From Ustulina deusta (lineage: Eukaryota > Ascomycota > Sordariomycetes > Xylariales > Xylariaceae), in the NCBI GenBank assembly GCA_023159155.1, contig JAJNNX010000062.1, positions 186,001-250,000 of the forward strand: DNA of 64,000 bases. Reading direction: 5' to 3'. Position 1 is the stretch's first letter. Each line of letters opens with the position of its first letter. Below, one piece after another: positions 1-10,507 of the stretch. The notes beneath the pieces were generated by a model. The model saw nothing but the letters and a program-made list of their open reading frames with translations, was not told where the DNA came from and searched no databases. The position numbers and the translations under genes were made by a program.

Positions 1-1439
1 GACGAGAGCCACTGTGCCAAGGATTTTTTATCTTGTCTTTCTATATTTCCTTCTTTTTCATTTTTTTCTTCACTGCCCCATCGGCGCCATATTCATCATC
101 ATACCTCTCAAACCTATTGGCAAACGCGGAGTCTGTGCAGCAGTTCCGGATATATGTTGCAATACAATATTGCTTCTTTAGGCCGTGTTTCAACTTTCCT
201 CCTGCATGGCCTACTTGTGCTTGGCATTCGTCTGTTCCCCGTCTTCTTATCTATAGCCGGGCTACCTAGTTTTGTCTCCTGGGTTCCGGAATACCCAACT
301 CACTCCCTCGCTTCAAAACACCCAGCGTCGACTAGGTACCACTCTTGATCTCCCACCCTTCCAGTCTTCCATCTACCTATCAATCGAGTTTCGTAAACCA
401 GGTAGGTAGGTTATTTACATGATCAGATGCCTATCCGAGCAGGCCGATATCAAAAGAGATGTGTCATATTCCACAACATCCCAGGTTGGAAGTAAAAGGT
501 GGTGTACTGTATGTAAGTGCTGTCTACCATCTACCCCTACCAGCTCGTGTGTACATGCGTAGACACGTCCATTGATGTATTCTAGGTATTCCGTTATTAC
601 CCGTCCGCAAACCGTTTTTACCGTGTGTGTACCCCCCGGTGATCGAAGCACTTCCCCCTTCTGGAAAGCTCACCCCTACCGTCCCCTCCCCCGCATTACC
701 GTATTCGCCATGTCAGGGTACTTGTAGGCATTCTTTACCGTCTCAGCCCCACCCACACCCCTCTAGTGGAGCGCGTGCACGATGCAATGTAGGTATTTCC
801 CGGCTGCCCTCCCCACCACCAGGTATACTAGGTACACTACCGTCCGCTAGGTAGAGAGGCAAGACCCTGCACGAGCTGTCAATATCTCTCGGCAGCCCAC
901 TCCTCCAAAGCCCGGTCTCGCGTAAGCCTAACAGCCTTTCGCCTCTTCCTCTTTCAAGTTCTGATTAGCAGGCCGCACTAAGAGTATTATTATTACTCTG
1001 TTCCTCCTCCCCTCCCGTCTTCCCTGTTTTGTTGGTTTTTTCCTTCGCCTTTTTTTTTTGGTACATATGACGCTGCCGTGATCCCTCGACTGCGTTATCC
1101 TCCCGACCTGACCGTCTCTGTAACTCACGAAAGAAGCAAGTGTCACAATCTCGTCATCCGTATCCTAGGAAATACAAGCATCATCTGCCAACGCCGGCAC
1201 CAACAACACAACACAACACAACACAACACAACACAGCACAACACCAAACAGCTTGCCAATCCTACCCAACCGTCACCTGCCACGCGTTGCACCGAAACAG
1301 AGCGAAACAAGACACAGTCTCTCCATCTCGCACACCCGACTATATCACAAGTATATATATATAGTCGTTGTCTCGCCGCTTCTCTACTACGCTTCTCGTC
1401 TCGACGCCGTCCATACCAACTCGCACAGCCGGCCTGCCC
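1..1439. other. Non-coding stretch, 5' flank of the His-rich gene
   Basis: I see no supported gene here. Short open frames exist on both strands but none has a recognisable domain, splice pattern or good start context. The last ~240 bp are AC/CT-rich with an ACAAC microsatellite, as in a long fungal 5' untranslated leader for the gene that follows. A TA run (about 1351-1363) could belong to the promoter, but no TATA box can be assigned with confidence. Confidence 0.5.
1204..1246 (+). repeat. (ACAAC)n microsatellite
   Basis: About eight tandem copies of the pentanucleotide ACAAC with one substitution near the 3' end, in the presumed 5' leader of the His-rich gene. In-frame readings give Gln/His/Asn/Thr runs, which explains the spurious overlapping open frames here. 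Confidence 0.9.
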
Positions 1440-2123
1440 ATGACACGAAACAGCCCGCGTCTCTCCGACGACAATACCAGACGACGACATCACCATCGAC
1501 AACCGCAAGAAGACCAGCAACAACAACAACAGTACGAGGAATTCCAGTCACAGAGGTCACATAGCAGGCCACCGTCGCAACACAACCATTGCCCACAGTC
1601 GCCGCACACCCAGTCATCGCCCCATCACCACTCCGGCACGCGCTCGCCGCATTCGCCGGCCGCTCACCATTCCCCAAAGACATTGCATAAGCCCTCCAAG
1701 TCCTCGCCATCGTCGCAGAACCACCACGGCCCATCGCCTCTCAAAATGGTTACCACGACGGCGCCGGTCCACTCTCCGCCAGACGACGCGCAGTACTACT
1801 ACCTCCCCGACGTCGAGGTGCCCGACGAGCAACACAGCAGTCATGCCTGGATGGAGCCTATCGTCATCGATGATGAAGATCTCATGTTTGGCGGGAAGAG
1901 CCTGAGCGCATGGTACGAGGAGGAGAGGCAGTCGCTCGGCTATCCCATCGATGAAGAGAATGAGGAGCGCCGTGGCCGCCAGAGAATGCGACAGCAGCAC
2001 CACCATCAGCATCATCATCAGCACCACCAGCACCACGAACACCGTCATCACCATCACCCACACCACCACATGTCGTCAAGTACGAAGAATGCCCCGGGCA
2101 ATAGCGATCAGAAGAGACACTGA
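1440..2123 (+). CDS. Histidine-rich hypothetical protein
   Basis: Single-exon gene of 227 codons from the first ATG; the open frame extends to 1368 but only through a TTG. Residues 1-100 are low complexity (Gln, Ser, Pro, His). The middle (about 115-175) is more ordered, with a YYYLPDVEVPDEQ segment followed by WMEPIVIDDEDLMFGGKSL and a Tyr-Glu-Glu motif. The C-terminus (about 185-215) is a His run coded by alternating CAC/CAT. An internal ATG at 1746 has a better context (CAAAATGG) and would give a 125-residue protein holding just the ordered core and His tail, so either start is possible. No catalytic domain is recognised. The His tail could bind Zn, Ni or Cu (inference only). I believe the acidic core resembles short conserved hypothetical proteins of other Sordariomycetes, but that is from memory. 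Confidence 0.6.
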   Translation: MTRNSPRLSDDNTRRRHHHRQPQEDQQQQQQYEEFQSQRSHSRPPSQHNHCPQSPHTQSSPHHHSGTRSPHSPAAHHSPKTLHKPSKSSPSSQNHHGPSPLKMVTTTAPVHSPPDDAQYYYLPDVEVPDEQHSSHAWMEPIVIDDEDLMFGGKSLSAWYEEERQSLGYPIDEENEERRGRQRMRQQHHHQHHHQHHQHHEHRHHHHPHHHMSSSTKNAPGNSDQKRH

Positions 2124-3818
2124 TCGCCATGTTTTCGTTTTGGATTAGATTCCTCCGCCATGACGGCCGTGGAACGAACAGTCAGGTCTTTCTTCCTTTT
2201 TGAGATACCCATCGTGTTTTGCATTCGCTGTCCCGTCGCCGACACCGCGCGACGACAGCCGCTCGGATCCTATCGATTACGACATGATCGCACGGATCCG
2301 CTTTTGTCTTTGTCAATTAGACGTACGAGCCCGAACCTCGGTCTCTTCTTCAACGCCTCGAAACTCGTTCCGGGCGAATCTCGGCGGCTTAGACTATGAT
2401 CATGATTAGACACGTCATTTAGCATAGGAATAGAACCTGCGTGAGCTGAAGGGGCTCGACTTCGCAGGCACGTGCTTTCTTTTTTTCTTTCTTGGTTCGG
2501 TCGCATCATTGCATTGCATTGCATTGACATGGCGTCATCTGCTTTCATCATATGTATATTTCACTTTCACGAGAAGGAATGGTGGTTTTTCACCCCTTCG
2601 GCGACGGCAGACTGTAGAGACGTCAGAGCCTGTCGGTCCTCTCATGAATACCTATCAGCAGTCTTGTCGGGTATTTAGATGGGGACAGACACTTCAGCGT
2701 GGAGAGAGTCGGTCTCACATGGCGGGTGGCTGGCTAGCTAGGTAGGCAGCTCACACAGACCCGAATGAGATGTTGAGGGTACCTGCAGAGTTTGCCGAAT
2801 GATGATGAAATGAAATGTTGACATGTGTTATGATTCATGCTGACGAGGCAATCGTGGATTATACAAATAGATACACGGACGGCGCAATAGATCCGGATAT
2901 AGTGGGGGATGCCAGATAGAATGCTAGATAGAGGTCAGATGAGATGGGAATATAAACCAACAATGTTATACTATCCTTAAATAACGCCAATTGTGACGAC
3001 GACTCGACAGCCACCCTACCTGGAATACATGGATCGGTTGTAAGTTGGGAGGGACTTATTTAGTATACTATGGCGCCGTCACAAGCCAGAGATACCTACA
3101 GTTACTCGAAAAAAGCCCCGTCCGTTTTTTGTTACGGTTCAAATACTTTCACTACAGAAAGCAATATATTTAACAGGTTTTAGAAATAAATAAATTGAAA
3201 GAAAATATATTATATTAAAAAAATGGGGTTGTCTTTTAGAAACTACTTTTTATTTCTTTATTACTTACGAATTAAGGCAGAAATTGTACTCCATGCAAGG
3301 AAAATATTTCGGCCTTGAAAAAACGCGGACGGGACCTTTTTTGAGCCACTGTAGCTGGAGGAGGTCTGGCCGAGGAGGGTAGCTAAATACCACCCTCCCT
3401 ACTTACCTAACCTAACATACCTAGTAACATATTACATGGTAACCTCCGCGAATGGAGGGTGTGCAATATCTTTGTTATACTCAGGTGTGTATACTGCATA
3501 CCGAGGTTAGGTGCCCACCTCCAGACCTCACTCCTCAACTAACTTATTGCCTTTGCTTTTCCCTCACATCTGACTCACCCGCCCATCTTAGCTCGACTCG
3601 ACCTCACGCTGCCTTAAAATCTTAGTCAACCTAGCTACTTGGGGACTTGTGTGTGGAGGAGGAGGACCATATACCTATGCCTAGTGCCTATTGCGCGTCG
3701 CTTGACGGGACGGCGGGCTTGGCTGGCATCAGAATCGCCCCTACTGGTATTGGTATCGGCCTGTGCATGTGTCAGTGTCAGTGCGGTGTCGCTGTCGCTG
3801 CCACCATTTAATTAGACG
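2124..3818. other. Intergenic region containing a MITE
   Basis: No gene is supported. The first few hundred bases are likely the 3' end of the His-rich transcript. The only clear structure is the AT-rich inverted-repeat element at 3099-3351, listed separately. The remainder has scattered TAGGTA/TACCTA motifs and serves as the 5' flank of the P450 gene. Confidence 0.5.
3099..3351. mobile_element. Tc1/mariner-type MITE with TA target duplication
   Basis: A 253-bp AT-rich element bounded by imperfect terminal inverted repeats of roughly 30 bp. The left end reads CAGTTACTCGAAAAAAGCCC and continues CGTCCG; the reverse complement of the right end reads CAGTGGCTCAAAAAAGGTCC and continues CGTCCG. 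Each end is flanked by TA (3097-3098 and 3352-3353), the target-site duplication of Tc1/mariner/pogo (Fot1-like) transposases. The interior has no open frame of note, so this is a non-autonomous copy needing a transposase elsewhere. It lies in the P450 5' flank, about 470 bp upstream of the first ATG. Mismatches between the two ends suggest it is old. Confidence 0.7.
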
Positions 3819-6288
3819 ATGCCGGAATTATCAATGATACCCAGTCATACTGTCGATGTCGATATCAGAAAAGAACCCGCTCCCACAAGACACCCACCAA
3901 CACCGGCCATGCTATTCTCCACGGCCGGACGCGACGCTGTCGACTCGCTCCCCCGCGCTGCCCGTCTCCGGTACTACGCCGCGAGCCTGGTCGTCGTGGT
4001 CCTGGCAGCCGGACGGCTCGTCCACGTCCATGTGCACATGCCGCTGGCTATCCTCGCCGTCCTGGCCGCCTTCGTCTTCGGCCCCCTGCGCGCCGAGCAC
4101 GAGTACTATGCCGAAGGGGCCCGACGCGGGTGTAAGCCGGTCCCGACGTACCCGCAACACGACGTCCTCGGTCTGCGGTATCTCGTGCAGACGGCGCAGG
4201 CGCTGAAACAGCACGTCATGCTGCAGAGGAGACGGGACGTCCTCGACGCCCTGGGACATACCTTTGTCCACGGCGTCTTCCCCGAGTGGACCGCTTGCAT
4301 CACCACCGACGAGCCCGAGAACGTCAAGGCCGTGCTGAGCACGCGCTTCGACGATTGGGCGCTGCCGGGCATTCGCATCAAGAGCTTCTCGCCGGTTCTG
4401 GGGAAGCGTGAGTCCGACTGTTTATTTTTATTATTTTTATTTTTTTATTTCCTCCACCCTTTAGAAAAGCGAGGTTCGTTTATGATTGAGACATAGATAT
4501 AAGGCTGGCTTGGCGGTATCTTGCTATTTATATCTCTCTCACTCCTTGTACGACACTGGCGCATTTCGCCGGCGATGTCGTATCGTTTTGAGTGGGGAGT
4601 CTATACGGGTGGTAGTAGGAGGACTGGTAGCAGTTGGTGGTACTGTTTTTAAGTTTTTTATATTCTTTCTTTTGTTCTCCCTTTAATCGCAATATCTAGT
4701 CTGTATGTGTGTTTATGAGGATGTATGTGTACGATTAACAAGCCACACACAGACTCCATCTTCACGACCAACGGCGCCGAGTGGCAGCACTCGCGCGCCA
4801 TCCTGCGTCCGGCATTTGTGCGAGATCAGATATCAGACCTCGCATGTGTCGACCGACACGTGGAGAAGCTCATCGCGCGCATCCGGGCCGCTACCGCCGA
4901 TGGCGCGGCCACCGCCTTTGATCTACAGGCCATGTTTTCCATGATGACGACCGACAGCATCTCCGACTTCATGTTTGGCCAGTCCACCGACCTGCAGGGC
5001 TCCGCGCCGCCGGACAGCTACACGTTCGGCAAATATTTCGACGAGTCCATGCAAAAGATCGCGTGGCGCGCCCGCTTAGGCTGGCTGACCCTGCTCCGAT
5101 CCGATCCCGAGCTGGACGAGTACTCGCGCTTCATGAGGGCGTTCGTCAAGCGGTTCGTGAGCGATGTGCGCGATCGCCCCGAGATGAACACGCATCGCGG
5201 CGATGCTGGCAAGTACGTTTTCCTCGACGAGCTACTCAAGTCGGGTGAATCGGACGAAGTGATTTGCGACCACCGTGAGTTTCCTTTCCCTTCCCGTACG
5301 TCTTTTCGCCTTCTCGGAGCCATTTCCAAATCCCGTCTTGGCTACGGCGAAGAAAGAAATCTCTCAGTAAAGAGAAATCACTTTTTTTTTACGTCTCCGA
5401 AGCGAGCAGCCCTCGCCAACGGAGGCATTGCTGACACCCACGCTTTCCCCACGCAGTCCTCAGCATATTCACGGCCGGCCGCGACACGACGACCAGCGTG
5501 TTGTCCTACCTGTTCTTCGAGCTCTCGCGACGCCCCGACGTCGTGGCGACCATTCGCGACGAGATCCGGGAATTGGGCCGGGAGAACCCGACGTGGGAGG
5601 ATCTGCGAAACATGAAGTACCTCAACTGGGTGCTCAAGGAGGCGCTTCGGCTTAACCCGCCCGTCGCTTCGAACCAGAGAGAGGCTGTCCGCGATACAAT
5701 CCTGCCCAGGGGCGGTGGAGCGGATGGCAAGTCCCCTGTTTTCGTCACCAAGGGCACCAGCTTAAGATATCTCCCTTGGGTCATGCATCGGCGGAAGGAT
5801 CTCTTCGGCGATGATGCCGAGGAGTTTCGACCTGAGAGGTGGGAGGACTTGAGGGTTACGTAGGTTTTTGTGCTTTTTTTTTTCTTTTTCCCTATCCCAC
5901 TTCATTTCTCCTTTACCCCTCAATGCAGGCATATATATCTGTTCATTCTTGTCGCTATGATTTTCCCATAACCCCCCCCCCCCCTCCCCCCCTTTCCTTC
6001 TTCCCTCCTCCCTTCACTGTCCTACGAAGGCCATTTGACCCGATTTGGTTCATCATTTTAGCTGACTTGGCCATCTTAACAATCAGGTACGAGTACCTCC
6101 CGTTCAATGCCGGCCCACGCATCTGCATCGGGCAGCAGTTCGCGTTGACGCAGATGGCCTTGATCACGTTCCGCTTATTACAGGCATTCAAGGCGATCGA
6201 GCGGCGAGACGACCGACCGCCCATCCAGAAATTGGGAATTAACTTGTCTATGCTGCACGGCTGTTTGGTCAGCGTTACCCCAGCTTGA
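3819..6288 (+). CDS. Cytochrome P450, CYP52-like (alkane/fatty-acid hydroxylase type)
   Basis: Four exons: 3819-4407, 4753-5274, 5457-5859, 6087-6288, giving 571 residues, or 541 from the ATG at 3909. All introns start with GT and end with CAG, and frames join in phases 1, 1, 2. A hydrophobic N-terminal segment (about residues 50-90) would anchor it in the ER. The protein then shows the GCKP.P.YP linker and LGKHSIFTTNGAEWQHSRA, both typical of the CYP52 clan. The I-helix reads FTAGRDTTTS, the K-helix EALRLNP, then FRPERWEDL, and the haem loop FNAGPRICIGQQ carries the Cys ligand. CYP52 enzymes omega-hydroxylate alkanes and fatty acids; related Pezizomycotina families (CYP539, CYP584, CYP655) share these motifs, so the substrate is inferred. 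Intron 1 (345 bp) is unusually long and intron 3 carries a C-tract. No reductase or other cluster gene adjoins it. Confidence 0.88.
5972..5992 (+). repeat. Poly-C tract inside P450 intron 3
   Basis: A run of 13 Cs, a T, then 7 Cs, within the last P450 intron (5860-6086). Such tracts are slippage-prone, so the exact length may be a sequencing artefact. It does not affect the coding exons. Confidence 0.8.
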
Positions 6289-7962
6289 TGTTTGAAGCAG
6301 GTGAGTGTGGGGAATGGTCGATGAGAAATATACATAGGCGGATATATAAGGAGGTAGGCGGATTTATTCCTGTGTGGGTAAGCGAGTCGTATGTCAGAAA
6401 TGCACAGAAAAAGTAATGAATTGTTACTTTGGCTGTGTGTTGTTTCGACGGCGCTTCTTGACTTGGTGGATAGAATGAGTTATATCTGCGCCAGCGTCTG
6501 TCTATGCAATTCACGATATCTTGCAGCTGTAGGTCAGCAAAGTCGTAATCATCATCAACCTCATCTTGCCTTCACCGTACCTTGCGCGCAGAATGTAGCC
6601 AATCCGATCAAGCCGCTATGTGTATGGTTGCGTAGAGACTGCAGGGCAGTCTAGTAAAGCGACTCTGCTGCCCAATTCTGCACGAGAGAAACTCACAATA
6701 ATGCAATACAACAATACTACTCTCGTATACCTACGAAAAGTTGGCACATTTATCTGCTCCTGCAGCTACCAACTAACTCTAGGTAGCAGGGGTGTGGATT
6801 GGTCAATCGACATGCAGTCAGCCTAGTGAAAAAGACTATACTAATAATGATTAGTATGATAGGGTACAGGATTCCGTGAGAGTGTACGTGTGTAAAAATG
6901 ATAGCATGTCTTATGCAGGTCAGCATCATAGACTTTTCGCACTACCGAGTGAGACCCCAGGTTTTCCCAACTCGGTAAATCTCTCAATGAAAAACACCAT
7001 GCTACTGTTTTAGGCACAGTAGAGAGCTGGGCTCAGGGGGTCATTGTCAGTACCTAACCAAATTGGATAAGAGGAATGGTCTTCCGGGTTTCAATATAGG
7101 CCGCTTGGTTGCTTGTTGTGTGAAAAGAAGTCATCGTCTACATATCCATGAGTTCGCAGTTGTAACACAGAGCCCCCAAGGGAAAGAAAAAGAAAATATG
7201 AAAGATGGGGGACTACCTAACCCTCTCAAGTAGGTACATACACTCCCTCGTCTCTTTGTCTTTAAGCCCGTCTCAGATGTCGGCGGCACCGCCATCGTGA
7301 ATTTCAGATAGCCAGTTATTCTGCTGCCTAGATACCGTATTTTTCCCCTTCTCGTATAGAGGAGATGAGAGCTGGAATGAAATTATGCTCCGTATTCTGG
7401 TGCCAGTCTCAGATCTGTGTCATTGCACAATACCACCGCTTTCATCATCATCATGTGGCGACAGAGCCCTATCCGATTTCCTGTTAGTTGGTTGGTCGGT
7501 GCCTGGGGAATTGGCGGAGTACATGATTGAACACCTACGAGAGGACGAAGCCATGTCATGACGCATTCATACGTAGTACTGTACTTGGTTCCTTAGACTA
7601 GTGTGATATAGGTAACTCAGGATGCCTTGAGCTTACTTTTTTGTCGTGTTGGGTATTCCCGAGTAGTTCCCTCTACGACTTCCCATGGCCATATCGTCTC
7701 GGTTTCATATATTTCCCATAGTCTCACCCGCGCTTATCTACAGCTCCCTGTTCGCTCTAGGTAACCCTATGGTAGATTGATCTGTAGTAGGGCATATCGA
7801 GGCGAAGCAAGACAAAACGGGGTTTTCTTCGACTGGCCGTTGGTCGGCGATCAATGTGCTCGGTGTCTAGGAAATCAACCTTCTCTCTGCCTATACGGGA
7901 CTCGGTGAGCTCGGTGCACACATTAACTTAAAATCCCCGTATCATAATATCTTTGACGAATA
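6289..7962. other. Intergenic, no feature seen
   Basis: Contains the 3' flank of the P450 gene and the 5' flank of the glycosyltransferase-like gene. Open frames here are short, lack recognisable motifs and do not join through plausible introns. No inverted repeats or RNA genes were recognised. Confidence 0.5.
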
Positions 7963-9438
7963 ATGATGACGATGCTACGCTCGAGGCATCTGATATACCA
8001 GACGGCGCTGTTCTTGAGCATCGTCATCCTCGTTCTCATAGCGCTTCGCACCAGCGCAGTCCAGGATTCGTTCTCCAGGTTTAAGACAAACCATATCGAC
8101 ACTATTATCAACGACAACAAAAATGAATCACCACACCCCTCGTACAAGCCCGCGCCGTCATACACACCTCCGCCGGTATCAGACCCCTTCCCAGCTCTAG
8201 CGACCTCGACACCGCCCCCTATCCCGTCGTATAATGTTCCGGAAAAGGACGGCTGGAAGAAATATGGCCTATCAGTCGCGCCCCCGCTGATAATTGGCTT
8301 CACGCGGTCGTGGCCTATGCTGTTGCAGACCGTCGTGTCGTACATCACGGCGGGCTGGCCTCCGGAGCAGATCTTCGTCGTCGAGAACACGGGCATGCAA
8401 CAGGCCAACGCGCGCGGCCAGTTAAGCCTCCAGCACCCCTGGTACCTTAATCATACGGCGCTCGCGAAACTCGGCATTCATATTATACAGACGCCGGTGC
8501 TGCTGAGTTTTGCGCAGCTACAGAATTTCTACCTCTCGCTATCGTATGCGCACGACTGGCCGTATTACTTCTGGAGTCATAGTAAGTGTCATCCGTTAGC
8601 CAATTACTCGACGGTCACCTTTTACCATGGCCAGGTGAAGGCAACGACAGCCTAGTTTAACACGGCAATGATCCATGAGAGTAGATGGCAGCGGGCTAAC
8701 GCGGACAACGCAGTGGACGTTCTCGCTCTTGGCCACGAGAACGGCTTCGAGAACCTAACGCCTCGGGCGGGCGAGCCGGGCTACAAGAGCCTCTACACGC
8801 TATGTCTGGAGGAGCTAAACCGCACCTTGGCCACGGATGACAAATGGGGCTTGCGCTTCTTCGCCTACGACCATCTCACGCTCCAGAACCCGAGGGCTAT
8901 CGAGGACATCAACGGTTGGGACACCCTCATCCCATACTACATGACCGACTGCGACGCATACACGCGTCTACAAATGAGGCAGTGGTCGCAGGAGGATGCG
9001 AACTGCGGCGTCATCACCGATACTTCAGTCACGCTGGACAACCTCCTTGCTTTATACCGCGATCCGACGATAACGCCTAAATTCACCGACCCTAATCCTC
9101 CGGCGCCCCAGGAAGACGAGGGGATCAAGCAAAGGCGCGAAGGTCCGACGGACAAAGCGGACCCTGTGGAATATTGGAAGACATTGATCCGCGTCGCGGA
9201 TTCCATGTTCCACTACAAGCACGGCGACCGCGGGCGCAATACATGGCAGGCCAGCCAACACGGCGGACAGGGAGAGCCGTTCTATTACGACAGTGCGGGT
9301 TTCTCGGAGGCGCTCGAGGTCCTCACCGAGGCGGGCAAGGAAGTCTATCGGCGCAAATGGGGCCACCGCGACTGCGACTTGATTCAAGGGGCTGGGCTGA
9401 AGTTCGAGGATCAGTGGAAGGTCCTCCAAGACTGGTGA
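7963..9438 (+). CDS. Putative type II membrane glycosyltransferase-like protein
   Basis: Two exons, 7963-8581 and 8714-9438, giving 447 residues. The 132-bp intron has donor GTAAGT, branch CTAAC about 18 bp before the CAG acceptor, and phase 1, so the junction reads WSHMDVLALG. Residues 9-30 form one uncleaved hydrophobic anchor after a short basic N-terminus, followed by a Pro/Thr-rich stem (about 55-95), the layout of Golgi type II transferases. The lumenal domain has PLIIGFTRSWPMLLQTV, then SHMDV and TDCD, which could be the acidic metal/nucleotide-sugar sites of a GT-A fold, followed by a QEDANCGV segment. I recognise the pattern as a fungal family often called hypothetical or GT-like; donor and acceptor sugars are unknown. 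The ATGs at 7963, 7966 and 7972 are all usable starts. Confidence 0.75.
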
Positions 9439-10507
9439 CCAGAATAGTCTGTTGCTTGATCAATGAGTCGTTCGCCGACCTGCACATCCTCCCCTCCCTT
9501 TATGGCCTGGCTCTCTCTGAGGTTGACGTTCAACGATGGGCGTGCTGGATACGGTAGATTAGACACGAACTCCTGCGTGTTTCTCTTGTGGGGAAAACCA
9601 AGAGGCAAGGTGTCGAATACGTGGATTACATATATAAAAGAATATTTTGGTGAATACGGGAGTATCCATGTAGGGCGGTGTCACGGATCCGATGATGTAA
9701 GTTGGGCAAATGGGTATGGAAGACGGGACGTGTCGCGACGCCCGGCAGAAGGCTGACTGGGGAGAACATCAACCCAGGAGTTGTTTGAGAGGGGCTCGTT
9801 CCTTATCCGTCAGAAAGGTACGCATGGTTTGATCTATCTTCTGAGGCCGATTCTGACCCCGAGTAGAGAAATCATATGATTTGTCATATTCGGACGGAGT
9901 CGCTGTTGAGAAAGGAGAAGCTATTCCTTGAGACCCATCCCATACACTACGAGCATTTTCCTACTCGAAATCACCGGTGCCTTTGGAAGATGTGCCGTGA
10001 TCGAAAGATTACTCTAGTTATGGCCTTCTTGGCCCACGACTTCCCGAGTTCGTTGTAAAAAGAGCTGGATATCGGATGCACTGCTAAGGGTGGATATGTG
10101 AGACGACAGGCCATCCCACCATCTTGCATGAAAAATATATATAGATATATCCCAGTCGTATGTAGCATAGATTGAATGTCCTAATTTTATGCAACCGGCC
10201 GTCACATTCGCCAATGCAGACGCCTGTTGATGCTACCTCGGCCGAGAAATTCTACTTATACCGTACTTAGTAGAAGTAATAGGCTAAAATGGGGCACGAT
10301 CGGTCCCAAAATCCGAAGATGGACACCCAAACCCGAGTCCGAGCGGGAAGTTGGTTAGTTCGGGGATGGTTGGATGAGACCTCGGGCAATGTGGAACCTT
10401 GTCTGCCGGAGACGGCTGTTTCAACCTGACTCGGGTTTAAATACGGATTGCTTCAGTTAGAAAATCGAAAAAAGAAAAAAAAAGGAAAGTCCAGATCTGC
10501 TTCGACG
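9439..10507. other. Intergenic, no gene seen
   Basis: 3' flank of the glycosyltransferase-like gene and 5' flank of the MOSC fusion gene. A TTTAAATA motif at about 10435-10442, some 65 bp upstream of the next ATG, could be a TATA-like element. Nothing else is supported. Confidence 0.45.
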
